Below, one piece after another: positions 55,051-64,000 of a stretch of 64,000 nucleotides of DNA. A program made the position numbers and the translations under genes. Under the pieces are notes generated by a model, which did no database searches, was not told the origin of the DNA, and saw only the letters and a program-made list of their open reading frames with translations. Every line of letters starts with the position of its first letter. The stretch's first letter is position 1. The DNA is from Aureliella helgolandensis (GTDB lineage Bacteria; Planctomycetota; Planctomycetia; Pirellulales; Pirellulaceae). The stretch covers positions 2,418,001-2,482,000 of the forward strand of contig NZ_CP036298.1 in the NCBI RefSeq assembly GCF_007752135.1. The letters run 5' to 3'.

Positions 55051-57399
55051 ATGTCAGACCCATTGTCTAGGCCGCGTCGGCTCGCCTTGCAAGCTATCGT
55101 CTTCGCGCTAGCGCTCACGATGCTCAACGCGGCAAGTTTCTCGCAAGAGATTGTCGACTCTTGGCGGTACACGCTCCGCCAGCCCTCCGAAGGTTGGCAG
55201 AATGTGACGTTTGACGCGACAGATTGGACCGAAGGGCAAGGCGGATTCGGGACGAGCGACACCCCTGGTTCTCGTGTTGGCACTACCTGGTCTACCAACA
55301 ATATTTGGCTTCGCAAGTCGTTCGATCTAGAAGCTATCCCGGAGAATCCTGCGCTCTGGATGCACCATGACGAGGACGCGGAGGTCTTTATCAACGGCCA
55401 GCCTGTGGCAAAGGTCAAAGGTTTTACGAGCAAGTATGAAATGCTGCCGCTCCCCCTCGAAAAGCGGTCCACGCTGAAACTCGGTCGCAACGTGCTCTCC
55501 GTGCATTGTAGGCAAACGACAGGCGGACAGTTTATCGACGTGCACTTGGTGAATGGTGGAAGTGAACCGACGCTTCCGATTCCAGCTCGCTCGACGAGGC
55601 CGTTTCAATCCGAGCTAGTTACTGAGTGGGGCGCGGGCGTCACAGCCGAGAATGCTTGGACGGAGTACCCACGCCCGCAATTGGTTCGCGAAAACTGGAC
55701 GAACCTAAACGGCTTGTGGGACTATGCCATCACTCCTGTCGCGGAAAAAGAGGCTCCCACTGAATGGACTGGGCAGATCTTAGTACCGTTTTGCTTGGAG
55801 TCAAAGATTGGTGGGGTTCAGCGGTTGCTCGATGGAGCCGAAGCGCTGTGGTATCGTCGAAGCTTCGACTGGACCGCGAAGGCCTCCAAGCGACAGTTGC
55901 TCAACTTTGAAGCGGTCGATTATCGCTGTGAAGTGTTCGTGAATGGCAAGCTCGTAGGCGGCCACACTGGGGGCAATACACCTTTCTCGTTAGATGTGAC
56001 TAACGCGGTTCAAGATGGCGCCAACGAGTTGGTTGTTCGCGTCGAAGACGAGACTGAAAAATTTCAACTCCGCGGCAAACAGACGCTCAATGCTCGCGGT
56101 ATTTGGTATACGCAGGTTTCGGGAATCTGGCAAACGGTGTGGATGGAAGAGGTCCCCACCCGTTCTATCGAACAACTGAAGATCGGTTCGGATGCCAACA
56201 CTGGGACAATCACCGTGCGCCCCATCTTCACAGGTTCCGGCAAGGTGCGGATCGTCGTGAGAGATGGGGATGTCGTGGTTGCTGAAGCGACTGGAGGCAA
56301 GCAGACGTACCGACTAGAAATTGTGGATGCGAAGCTATGGTCACCCGCGTCACCGCATTTGTACAACATTGAAGTTGCGTTGTTGGACTCCGAGGGGCAG
56401 ACTCTAGATCGAGTTGAGTCCTACACTGGCATTCGCACCGTTGGCAAAGTCAAAGATGCGGACGGACAGTGGCGATTCACGCTCAACGGTGACGTCCTGT
56501 TTCACTGGGGGCCTCTCGATCAAGGGTGGTGGCCGGATGGCTTGCTGACTCCACCGTCGGACGAGGCCATGCTGTTTGACATTGAATGGTTGAAATCGGC
56601 GGGGTTCAACATGATTCGCAAACACATCAAAGTCGAACCGCGTCGCTATTACTACCATTGTGATCGATTGGGGATGTTGGTTTGGCAGGATCAGGTGAGT
56701 GGCGGAACAGGACGCAATAACGGCTGGCCCGAATGGACACGACTGAAACCCGATCCTGTCGACGCAGAGTGGCCGGCAACGCAGCACCAGCAGTTCATGA
56801 ACGAGTTTGAGGAGATGATCGATGGATTGGAGAATCACCCCTCGATCGTAGTTTGGACACCTTTCAACGAAGCGTGGGGACAACACCAAACCGTGGAGAT
56901 TGGTCGATGGACCGCGAAACGTGACCCCAGTCGATTGGTCAACGCGGCTAGCGGAGGAAATTTTTGGCCGGTCGGTGACATCGTCGATGAGCACCGCTAT
57001 CCCCATCCTGGTTTTCCATTTGAGCTCAACATTGAAGGACGCTTTGACGACTTCATCAAAGTCATGGGGGAGTTCGGGGGGCATGGATTCCCGGTGCAAG
57101 GTCACCTGTGGGACAGCCAACGTCGCAATTGGGGATATGGCGATATTCCGAAAACCGAAGCCGAATACAAAGATCGCTACACCACTTCCATCCGCATGCT
57201 GGATGAGTTGAGAGCGCAGGGGATCGCGGCGGGCGTCTATACACAGACGACAGACGTCGAAGGGGAAGTCAACGGTTTGATGACCTACGATCGAAAGGTC
57301 ATCAAGATTCCCGCGCAAGAGTTGGCAAAATTGCACGAGAAGTTGTTCGAAGTGGTGCCAGTTAGCAGCGGTGAGGCCAAAGCAAACAATGAGGATTAG
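55051..57399 (+). CDS. glycoside hydrolase family 2 protein (beta-galactosidase-like)
   Basis: 782 residues with a signal peptide (QAIVFALALTMLNAAS). An N-terminal extra carbohydrate-binding-like domain precedes the GH2 sugar-binding jelly roll (WYRRSFDW, VFVNGKLVGGHTGGNTPFSLDV), the immunoglobulin-like domain, and the TIM barrel with acid/base Glu in PFNEAWGQ (about residue 607) and nucleophile Glu in MGEFGGHG (about residue 674). It should cleave terminal beta-linked sugars from polysaccharides outside the cytoplasm. Confidence 0.9.
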   Translation: MSDPLSRPRRLALQAIVFALALTMLNAASFSQEIVDSWRYTLRQPSEGWQNVTFDATDWTEGQGGFGTSDTPGSRVGTTWSTNNIWLRKSFDLEAIPENPALWMHHDEDAEVFINGQPVAKVKGFTSKYEMLPLPLEKRSTLKLGRNVLSVHCRQTTGGQFIDVHLVNGGSEPTLPIPARSTRPFQSELVTEWGAGVTAENAWTEYPRPQLVRENWTNLNGLWDYAITPVAEKEAPTEWTGQILVPFCLESKIGGVQRLLDGAEALWYRRSFDWTAKASKRQLLNFEAVDYRCEVFVNGKLVGGHTGGNTPFSLDVTNAVQDGANELVVRVEDETEKFQLRGKQTLNARGIWYTQVSGIWQTVWMEEVPTRSIEQLKIGSDANTGTITVRPIFTGSGKVRIVVRDGDVVVAEATGGKQTYRLEIVDAKLWSPASPHLYNIEVALLDSEGQTLDRVESYTGIRTVGKVKDADGQWRFTLNGDVLFHWGPLDQGWWPDGLLTPPSDEAMLFDIEWLKSAGFNMIRKHIKVEPRRYYYHCDRLGMLVWQDQVSGGTGRNNGWPEWTRLKPDPVDAEWPATQHQQFMNEFEEMIDGLENHPSIVVWTPFNEAWGQHQTVEIGRWTAKRDPSRLVNAASGGNFWPVGDIVDEHRYPHPGFPFELNIEGRFDDFIKVMGEFGGHGFPVQGHLWDSQRRNWGYGDIPKTEAEYKDRYTTSIRMLDELRAQGIAAGVYTQTTDVEGEVNGLMTYDRKVIKIPAQELAKLHEKLFEVVPVSSGEAKANNED

Positions 57400-57789
57400 C
57401 TCCTACGCAATCAGTTGCATCGAGGGAAGGTTGCTCTTATACCAGCAATGTTCAAAATTGCCTCGCGGCCTGCAAGCGTAGTCGCCCTTGCACCCCTAGT
57501 GTTAAATTCGGGGATCCAAGGGCGAATGTTCCTGGTGTTTCTATCAAGAGAGTCGGCCGATGCCGGATTGTTGCGCGAGTTGTCTTTGGGGGCTAATGCC
57601 AACGTCGTAGTTGGAATCAAATGAAGGCAGCAGTCGCATTCACGCCGTAGCGGTAATTGCTCTCTCCTTGCTCACGCAGCGGGTTGCGATGGGGAGAGGA
57701 CGATGGCAGGTGCGGCGGGTTGCGATGGGGAGGGGGCGATGGTTGGTGTAGGTCTGCTTGCGAGGCGGGTTGCGATGGCATGGGGGGCT
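57400..57789. other. intergenic region with repeated GGCGGGTTGCGATGG motif
   Basis: Holds a third copy of the CTTGCTCACGC(G/A)GCGGG-type repeat (about 57638-57690), then two more GGCGGGTTGCGATGG units at about 57713 and 57765. Non-coding. Confidence 0.5.
57638..57690 (+). repeat. partial copy of the MITE-like repeat
   Basis: GTAGCGGTAATTGC...CCTTGCTCACGCAGCGGG matches the right-hand part of the intact element at 50068-50183. Confidence 0.5.
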
Positions 57790-59031
57790 TCACTGAGCTT
57801 GGGCGACAGGTGCGGACAATTCGTTGAACATCAGCGTGTCCCATGGCAGTCCCGATTGACCGCCGCTACGTCGGCGTCTTCCGCCTTGCCCGCGTTGTCG
57901 GTCTCTACGAGAATTGCCGCTTTCCAGCTCGCGGGGCAAGGATCGCTCGCGCACCTTCAACATCGCTTGCTCGGTAAATTCAGCAGCTAGGCCGGATCGA
58001 TGGTGGTAGTGGTTGAAGACTTTTTCGTACATGGGACGAAGTGAACCTCGTCCTTTCTCCGAAATCGACTTGTAGTGGTATCGCCCTTCAAAACTACGGT
58101 ATGGTTCGTAGGGGACATCCAACCCGAGGTTGTACTTGGCCGTATATTCAAAACCTACCAGCAGCCTGTTGTCGTGGGCTCCGTAGAGGTCGAGGCCTTG
58201 GTTCCAAGCGAATTCGCAACTATTCGCCAAATATTCGAGTCCCATTTGCGTGTGTGTTTGGTCACGCCCCGATTCCTGGCATTCTCCGAACTCATTGAAA
58301 TACATGCTGATTGCGCCATTTCCTTGCCCCTCCAGGAAATAGTTCACGGCGCGGTCGAACATGGTGCGATCCTCCAAGAAGATTCCCATTGCGATCATGG
58401 TTTGCAACATTGACGCATCCCAATTGCCATTGGCCGAAGGGTAAAAATCCTTGATGATCGGGTACCATACCTTTCGGGCCATTGCGCTGAACTGAGCCTG
58501 TTCTTCCTCGGGCCAGCCATCCCAGGTGTGTTTGAGTAGTTCAGCCGCGTTGCAGTATTTCTGTCCATCCATACCGACTAAGAGGCGGGCGTCATGATTC
58601 GAAATGGATTCCAAAGTCCTCGCCCATGCTCCGAGGATTTCGGCTGACTTTTGCGCGTAGCGTTGGTCGCCTGAGAGAGTCCATCGCAAGGCCAGGGTAT
58701 AAGCCGCCGTACCGTCTTGAGTAAACTCCGAGGAGCCGATGTTGGGCTTGTTGCTGGGGCCACGTTCGACGTGAGCACGAGGTTCGGGTTTCCAATCGAG
58801 AGACGCGTAAGGGGAGGCCTGCAGTTGTTCCCAAGCTCCTGCCCATGGTTCACTTGAGCTCGCCAGCTTTTCTTTCACAAAGTCGATACCAGCTTGTGTG
58901 TGGGCAATTCCAGGATGGATGAAATCTACCGGAGGCTCGTCTGCTTTACCGCGAGTTAACCCAAGGGGTAGCAAATTGGTGCAGAGAAGGATTGCAACAA
59001 GCGTTGTGGAGAGGGGGATCGCGCTTCTCAT
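57790..59031 (-). CDS. alginate lyase-family exported protein
   Basis: 413 residues. Signal peptide at the N-terminus (TLVAILLCTNLLPLG). The alpha/alpha toroid of PF05426-type lyases is recognised by the conserved stretch ECQESGRDQTHTQMGLEYLA and by LDLYGAHDNRLLVGFEYTAKYN. The family splits uronate polysaccharides such as alginate by beta-elimination. The last 45 residues are low-complexity Arg/Gly/Ser. Faces the GH2 gene, suggesting a shared theme of algal polysaccharide use. Confidence 0.85.
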   Translation of the reverse strand: MRSAIPLSTTLVAILLCTNLLPLGLTRGKADEPPVDFIHPGIAHTQAGIDFVKEKLASSSEPWAGAWEQLQASPYASLDWKPEPRAHVERGPSNKPNIGSSEFTQDGTAAYTLALRWTLSGDQRYAQKSAEILGAWARTLESISNHDARLLVGMDGQKYCNAAELLKHTWDGWPEEEQAQFSAMARKVWYPIIKDFYPSANGNWDASMLQTMIAMGIFLEDRTMFDRAVNYFLEGQGNGAISMYFNEFGECQESGRDQTHTQMGLEYLANSCEFAWNQGLDLYGAHDNRLLVGFEYTAKYNLGLDVPYEPYRSFEGRYHYKSISEKGRGSLRPMYEKVFNHYHHRSGLAAEFTEQAMLKVRERSLPRELESGNSRRDRQRGQGGRRRRSGGQSGLPWDTLMFNELSAPVAQAQ

Positions 59032-59158
59032 TGGGGCTCATCTAAAACGAGACATGAGGGGGGAAGGGAATGCCAGTTTGCAGCTGCTCTGGCTCCGTAA
59101 TTATCTTACACCGAAATGCCACTTGTGGTGAACACACTCCCCCAATCCTTTGGACTCG

Positions 59159-60526
59159 TTAATCGATCGATTTGAGTTTGCGATGGATGGTTTTCCGGTC
59201 GAGGCCCAGGATACGAGCGGCTTGTGTTTGATTTCCACCGGTGGCTTGCAGAACGTGATTGATGTAGCGTAGCTCGATCTCCTCGAGCGAGACCAACTCG
59301 GAGGGATCGAGTCCGCCGATGAACACGGTACCACCTTGGAAATTGCGAATCTTCTCGGGGAGGTCTTCGACGGTGATTTGGTCGTAGCGCGTCAGTGCAA
59401 CGGCGCGTTCCATCACATTTCGCAATTCGCGGACGTTGCCTGGCCAAGAGTAACTCAGCAATTTCTCGGCGACTCCCTCCGCTAGCCCAGTAATGGGCTT
59501 GTGCTCGCTGGTGGCATACTGCTTTAGAAAATGTTCAGCGAGACGCAAGATATCGCCGCCACGTGAGCGGAGTGGTGGAAGTTCAATACCGATGACGTTG
59601 ATGCGGTAGTACAAGTCTTCGCGGAACTGTTCTTCGGCCACCGCGGTCTCTAGATCGCGGTTGGTCGCGGTCAACACGCGGACATCGAACGGGATCTCCC
59701 GATCACTGCCGACGGGCCGAACCTTGCGTTCTTCGAGTGCACGCAGCAATTTAACTTGCATTGTCAGCGGCATTTCGCCCATTTCATCGAGCAGCAGTGT
59801 GCCCCCGTTGGCTTCCATAAACAATCCACGTCGTTCACCTCGAGCGTCGGTAAAGGCTCCTTTGACGTGACCAAACAGTTCGCTCTCAAGCAACGTTTCG
59901 GTGACCGCGGCGCAGTTGACTGCTACAAATGGCTGATCGCCGCGACGGCTGCCGGCGTGGATCGATCGGGCGACGAGCTCCTTGCCGGTACCGCTTTCTC
60001 CGGTAATGAGGACGGCCGCGTCGGTCTGAGCAACTTGCTGTAGCTGATCGTACAACTTTCGCATGGCTTCGCTCTGTCCCAGCACTTCACCAAAGCGATC
60101 GGATGTGACGGTCGCAGCTTCCAGCAACTGCACCTGTTTGGTGAGTCTTCGATGCTCCATAGCGCGTCCGAGGGTGATGGAAAGCAGATCCATCTCAATC
60201 GGTTTGGTGATGAAATCGTAGGCACCAGCCCGCATGGCCGCGACAGCGGTATCCAGTGTTCCAAAGGCAGTCATCACGATCACTGGGATATCGGGGCGAG
60301 ACTGAGTGAGCTGCTGGCAGAGTTGAAGCCCGGTGGTTCCAGGCATCCGCACATCGGTGAGGACGACATCAAAATCGCTCTGGTGGATAGCGTCTAGCGC
60401 TCCCTCTGCCGAAATGGTCCAAACGCTGGAGATTCCTCTTAAGCGAAGATCCGTTTCAATGAGTTCGCACATGTTGCGTTCGTCATCGACGATCAGGACA
60501 CGAGATGGCGGAGTTGGTTTGTTCAT
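59159..60526 (-). CDS. sigma-54-dependent response regulator (NtrC type)
   Basis: 455 residues. Receiver domain with phosphoacceptor Asp58 (VVLTDVRMPG) and the conserved Lys in ITKPIE. AAA+ domain with GESGTGKELVA (Walker A) and the sigma-54 contact loop GAFTDA, a natural variant of GAFTGA. C-terminal Fis-type HTH (GGNQTQAARILGLDRKTI). It activates sigma-54 promoters on phosphorylation by the upstream kinase, 60 bp away. The target genes cannot be told from this window. Confidence 0.9.
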   Translation of the reverse strand: MNKPTPPSRVLIVDDERNMCELIETDLRLRGISSVWTISAEGALDAIHQSDFDVVLTDVRMPGTTGLQLCQQLTQSRPDIPVIVMTAFGTLDTAVAAMRAGAYDFITKPIEMDLLSITLGRAMEHRRLTKQVQLLEAATVTSDRFGEVLGQSEAMRKLYDQLQQVAQTDAAVLITGESGTGKELVARSIHAGSRRGDQPFVAVNCAAVTETLLESELFGHVKGAFTDARGERRGLFMEANGGTLLLDEMGEMPLTMQVKLLRALEERKVRPVGSDREIPFDVRVLTATNRDLETAVAEEQFREDLYYRINVIGIELPPLRSRGGDILRLAEHFLKQYATSEHKPITGLAEGVAEKLLSYSWPGNVRELRNVMERAVALTRYDQITVEDLPEKIRNFQGGTVFIGGLDPSELVSLEEIELRYINHVLQATGGNQTQAARILGLDRKTIHRKLKSID

Positions 60527-60586
60527 GGAGTGGTTGGCTCGGGGCGGGGGGATTGGTCGGGAGAAAATGCGGTTGGTTTCGCGCGG

Positions 60587-61906
60587 CTACGAATGCTGGT
60601 GGTGCGGTAGGACAACGGTAAAGGTGGAGCCAACCTGTAGCTGACTTTCAACTTGAATTTGCCCGCCATGTTCACGGACGATTCCGTAGGCAATCGAGAG
60701 TCCCAGTCCAGTACCCTGTCCGACATCTTTCGTGGTGAAGAAGGGCTCAAATACCCTATCTACCTCCTTGGGATCCATGCCTAAGCCGGTGTCCGAGACT
60801 CGAATGTTTATCGCGTCGTCGGGCGTATCTTGGACAGCGATGGTCACGGTTCCACCGGAAGGCATGGCGGCAATAGCATTGCTGATTAGATTCGTAATAA
60901 CCTGTTGGATTTGCGTAGCATTTCCATCAATGGTGAGGGGGGCTGCAACGGGCTGGTATACGATTCTCACCTTGGAGGCTTCAGCGAGCGGACGCATCAG
61001 CTCACACGTCCTGCCCAAGACTTCTCCGATGTCCATCGAATTATGGGGTGTTGGAGATTGGCGAGCAAAATCGAGCAGTTGCCGAATAATGTGTGTCATG
61101 CGTTCCGCTTCCGTCTTGATCGTTTGCGCACTGGAGGCGACTTCCTCTGACGAGAGTCTCCCGCTGGCAATCAATCCCGCTCGGCCCGAAACGACATTCA
61201 GAGGCGTTCCCAATTCGTGCGCAATACCAGCCGCTAGCGTGCCGATGGTCCCCAAACGATCGGTGTGTCGAATCGCGTTGCGTTGATCATTCAGGCGGTG
61301 ACTCATCAGACTGATGGCTCCGGCGAGGCGGCCGAGTTCGTCATTGCTGGAGAGTGCGGGAGCCTGCGGCAATTGCCCCTCGCCAATCAACTCCACCTGG
61401 TCGACCAGCTTGTCCAAAGGCCGACCGACCCAAAGCACGCCGCCGAAGAAAATAACCATCGCGGACAGGGCTGCAACACCCAGTAGGGAAAGCAGAGACG
61501 CTTGGATCGAATCACGCAGATGCTCGTCTTCGTCTGATAACGGGGTAGCCACCTCGATCGTCCCAGTTTGCTGTCCATCGATGCTCAAGGGGATATAGGC
61601 ATAGGCGGTTTGTGTCGCTCGGTCGTTGGTCACAGTGACCTGCGTGGATTCCTCCAACCAACGCAATTGGGGACCATTCACCCCACGGGTAGAATACTCA
61701 ATCGCTTGCTGAATGGTGATCGTGCCACCGGAGCGGATTGCTTGTTCGACCGCCGGCTTGATAGCTTCGACCAATTCACTGGCATGTAGGACGCGGCGAT
61801 GGTCTTCCCATTGGCTCTGCCGACGAACGGTTTGCCAAGTAAAGATAGCCACGATGGCGAGGACCCCCCAAAGAAAGAGAAGGATGAGTTTCGCTGCGAG
61901 CTTCAT
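60587..61906 (-). CDS. membrane sensor histidine kinase
   Basis: 439 residues. Two membrane helices (LILLFLWGVLAIVAIF; about 138-160) enclose a periplasmic domain of about 110 residues. HAMP segment, HisKA with His230 in GIAHELGTPLN, and ATPase boxes NLISNAIAAM, DTGLGMDP and GTGLGLSIAYG follow. ATG 61906 (MKLAAKL) is chosen as the start before the first helix. First gene of a two-component operon with the NtrC-type regulator downstream. Signal unknown. Confidence 0.9.
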   Translation of the reverse strand: MKLAAKLILLFLWGVLAIVAIFTWQTVRRQSQWEDHRRVLHASELVEAIKPAVEQAIRSGGTITIQQAIEYSTRGVNGPQLRWLEESTQVTVTNDRATQTAYAYIPLSIDGQQTGTIEVATPLSDEDEHLRDSIQASLLSLLGVAALSAMVIFFGGVLWVGRPLDKLVDQVELIGEGQLPQAPALSSNDELGRLAGAISLMSHRLNDQRNAIRHTDRLGTIGTLAAGIAHELGTPLNVVSGRAGLIASGRLSSEEVASSAQTIKTEAERMTHIIRQLLDFARQSPTPHNSMDIGEVLGRTCELMRPLAEASKVRIVYQPVAAPLTIDGNATQIQQVITNLISNAIAAMPSGGTVTIAVQDTPDDAINIRVSDTGLGMDPKEVDRVFEPFFTTKDVGQGTGLGLSIAYGIVREHGGQIQVESQLQVGSTFTVVLPHHQHS

Positions 61907-62003
61907 GATCGATTTTGCCTGTAAAAAAGAGCGGCCAGTGTCCATTGTAAAACGAACACCGGCCGCAGTCAGTCCGGGCATCCTTGCCTAAGTAGAAGCT
62001 TGC

Positions 62004-63452
62004 CTAAGTTCGACTTTCGCACTTTTAAGCTGCGAGTGACAGCAGAACTTCCAGGGGCTTGATTAATTTCTGAGCCGCTGGCGGTAAACGCCCGGCTGAG
62101 AAAATAGATTGTCGTGTTTCCTCGACTGAATCGCGACGCAGCGTCGCGAGCATATCCGCGAACGATGCATGGCGTTTGCCACGCCACATTCGTATGAATG
62201 GACCAGGCTCTGGCCGGACGTGTTCGTGCCACAACACAATCAGACCATACAGATAGAACATTGATGGCGTCGTGCGGCGAACCGCTGCGCGGACTCGGTT
62301 CTGCGGTTCGCCCAGACCGAGGTGACCCTTGGCTTCTTGGAACGTCGTCTCGACCGGCCAACGAAAAGAGAACCGCTGCAAGATTTCTTCTTCGCTCAAG
62401 TTGACATCGGTGCTGTAGAAAACTTCGATTCCCCGCCCGCCGCGAAGGTGCTCCACCGCGACCACTTTGACTTCTCGTTCAGGGGCAAGGTACAACCGGC
62501 AGACCACCGACGTGATCCGAACATGAAAGCTCGATTGGCTGTACAGGTTGATCGTGGTGCGACGAAGTCCCTTGGTCGCTAACATCTCGGTCGGCTTGGG
62601 CAGCACCGGTCCACGTCGTGGTGGACGGCCTCGCCCGGGTTTCTTGGGTCGTGGACCTTCACAGAGTCTGGCGTCTTTGCCAATGCGACCGGTGACGTGC
62701 ATGCCGCTGGGGATTTGCTCCAGCATGCGACCACCGGTGTAAGCTGAGTCACCCAGGAAATGCAGGGATTTCTCGCCCGCATGCTGGGTCAACAGTTGGA
62801 TCATCTCGAGCATTAAGTCGGTCTTCTTGCGATGCTTGCGACGTAGCTTTTTGTTGGTCTTGGTGTTCAGATAGAGCCTCATCAAAACCGGGATCGCGTA
62901 CTTTCGCGTCGGATCTTTTCGTGAAGGGACTAAGACACACAGTACGACCCAGCAGTGGCCCCAGCGAAACGACGTGAAGCCACTGGAACTTTGGCTGGCA
63001 TCCCGGTGCATCCCTGTGCCGTAGATTTTCAAGCCTGTCTTGTGAATCAGGGTATCGTCGCCGACAAGATAGCAATGTTGCTGATCGGTGAGCTTGACGA
63101 CGAGATCGAACATTGCCAGTCCCACTTGGTCGATTGACCACCTCGCTCCGGCAAAGATACGGTGATAGGCGCTGTGATGTTTGGTGGGATCAATCGCTCG
63201 AAGCGCCCCAGTGATATTCCTGCGAGGTGCGAAGATCCATCCTGCGACGAATTGCTTGAAGGACTGTGCGGTTGGCTCAGTCATCGCGGCAGTAAAGACT
63301 TGCAGAAGTGGCATGAAAGATGTTGTAATGTCCATTGAAAGTGGCCTCCTTGTTTGGGTTAGTTAACACAGGCGAAAGCCTGCAACCCGGGGGCCACTTT
63401 CTTCACAACCATTTGCTAGCAAAGGGCTTAAAAGTGCGAAAGTCGAACTAAG
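62004..63452. mobile_element. complete IS4/IS701-like insertion sequence with target duplication
   Basis: The element spans 62009-63447, 1439 bp. Its terminal inverted repeats begin TTCGACTTTCGCACTTTTAAG (perfect over about 21 bp at each end), and it is flanked by a CTAAG direct repeat (62004-62008 and 63448-63452). It inserted between the histidine kinase gene and the PDZ protease gene. Confidence 0.9.
62025..63335 (-). CDS. DDE transposase of the IS4/IS701 group
   Basis: 436 residues, intact. DDE signs: LVGDDTLIHKTG (first Asp), FLGDSAYTGGRML (second Asp) and VETTFQEAKGHLGL (Glu, with the YREK-like spacing). It should mobilise the surrounding element. Start ATG 63335; the frame ends inside the element. 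The 5-bp duplication differs from the 4-bp YTAR of classical IS701, so the subfamily is uncertain. Confidence 0.85.
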   Translation of the reverse strand: MDITTSFMPLLQVFTAAMTEPTAQSFKQFVAGWIFAPRRNITGALRAIDPTKHHSAYHRIFAGARWSIDQVGLAMFDLVVKLTDQQHCYLVGDDTLIHKTGLKIYGTGMHRDASQSSSGFTSFRWGHCWVVLCVLVPSRKDPTRKYAIPVLMRLYLNTKTNKKLRRKHRKKTDLMLEMIQLLTQHAGEKSLHFLGDSAYTGGRMLEQIPSGMHVTGRIGKDARLCEGPRPKKPGRGRPPRRGPVLPKPTEMLATKGLRRTTINLYSQSSFHVRITSVVCRLYLAPEREVKVVAVEHLRGGRGIEVFYSTDVNLSEEEILQRFSFRWPVETTFQEAKGHLGLGEPQNRVRAAVRRTTPSMFYLYGLIVLWHEHVRPEPGPFIRMWRGKRHASFADMLATLRRDSVEETRQSIFSAGRLPPAAQKLIKPLEVLLSLAA

Positions 63453-63462
63453 TAGGAGAGCA

Positions 63463-64000
63463 TCATTGGTTGATGATGACGAAGCGTGAGCCTTGCCCAT
63501 TGCGGACTAGCAACAGAATTGAGCCATCGTCATCTGCAGCAACCATTTTTTCGAACTCCTCAACCGTCGAAACATCTTGACGATTGACTTGAACGATTAC
63601 TAGGCCCGGTTCGAGACCAGCGGATTGTGCTGCACTATCGTTTTGCACCGAAGTGATGACCACGCCGGACTGGTCTTGCAGGCCTAGTTGCTTGGCAACC
63701 TCTTGGGAAAGTGAACTGATTTCCAGGCCTAGCGACTTCAGCTTCACACCTTCCTGAACGGAAGCCTTCGTAGCGACTGCACCAAAGTCCCCTGGAACCG
63801 TTTCAGGCAAGTAGTTCAGCTCCATTGCTTGGCCATCTCGCACAATGTTTACCGTCAAAGACTCGCCCATTGGCGATCGCTCCACGGCGAGTTGTAATTG
63901 CTGAGGTGTGGTGACGGAGATGCCACCGAACTTGGTGATCACATCGCCCGGTTTCAGCCCACTCTTGGCTGCTGGTGTGTCCGGGAAGACGCTCGTCACC
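63463..64000 (-). CDS. DegP/HtrA-type serine protease, C-terminal PDZ part (cut by window edge)
   Basis: The last 178 residues of a Do-family protease. The end of one PDZ domain (PAAKSGLKPGDVITKFGGI, LQLAVERSPMGESLTVNIVR) and a second PDZ (LGLEISSLS, SAAQSAGLEPGLVIVQVN) are seen. The catalytic protease domain lies beyond the right edge. Periplasmic protein quality control in the family. The downstream IS did not disrupt it. Confidence 0.85.
   Translation of the reverse strand, partial: VTSVFPDTPAAKSGLKPGDVITKFGGISVTTPQQLQLAVERSPMGESLTVNIVRDGQAMELNYLPETVPGDFGAVATKASVQEGVKLKSLGLEISSLSQEVAKQLGLQDQSGVVITSVQNDSAAQSAGLEPGLVIVQVNRQDVSTVEEFEKMVAADDDGSILLLVRNGQGSRFVIINQ

Noticed and set aside
56404-57336. 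310-codon minus frame inside the GH2 gene
   Set aside because: Shadow of the GH2 coding strand; no family signature.

Overview
The window looks like chromosome of a marine-type planctomycete, most likely a member of the Pirellulaceae. The signs are a planctomycete-type ECF sigma factor beside a giant Ser/Thr kinase with a DWG motif and TPRs, a PEP-CTERM protein, BlaI/BlaR1, DUF1080, GH2 and alginate-lyase genes, a bufferin (copper) operon, and moderate GC. This is inferred from gene content; no marker rRNA is present.

Positions 1-8826 are the distal part of an integron gene-cassette array. Each small plus-strand gene is followed by an imperfect palindrome of about 85-95 bp with AAC at its left end and GTT at its right end. 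The left arm reads AAC-N5-RATGCAC (or a variant) and pairs with the right arm except for one unpaired G, the hallmark of a folded attC site. I count nine such sites. Two adjacent cassettes (the first cut by the window edge) are identical 1473-bp units that carry an IS91-like (HUH/Y2) transposase. One attC is split by a group II intron with a reverse transcriptase/maturase. The other cassettes encode unknown secreted, lipoprotein or membrane proteins, and one has no clear gene. No integrase is visible; by cassette polarity it should lie left of position 1. A truncated tRNA-Arg and a strong terminator lie just past the last site.

9985-18925 holds a secreted protein, a PEP-CTERM beta-propeller protein, an ECF sigma factor/Ser-Thr kinase pair and an alkyladenine glycosylase. 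20141-22846 is a radical SAM/UdgX DNA-repair pair. 23402-27881 is a three-gene PLP/FAD/PLP cluster resembling siderophore-precursor genes (SbnA-like and Y4yA-like). 27927-32882 has a hypothetical gene, two decayed pseudogenes, a BlaI/BlaR1 regulator operon, IS110 and IS5 remnants and an HPP-family membrane protein. 33067-35618 is a bufA-bufB-bufC operon, followed by a ZIP transporter and small coiled-coil proteins. 39617-43317 pairs an AcuC-like deacetylase with a convergent acyl-CoA synthetase/GNAT (Pat-like) protein.

43986-47208 carries thioredoxin, alcohol dehydrogenase, gpmA and a cytochrome c lipoprotein. 47443-50510 contains an ftsH fragment, a TolB-like protein and a DUF1080 gene split by a 116-bp MITE with terminal inverted repeats and a 4-bp target duplication. 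51310-59031 holds a Tat-exported phosphoesterase, a large exported protein, a GH2 enzyme and an alginate lyase-family protein. 59159-61906 is an NtrC-type two-component pair. A complete IS4/IS701-like element (62009-63447) separates it from the C-terminal part of a DegP/HtrA-type PDZ protease at the right edge.
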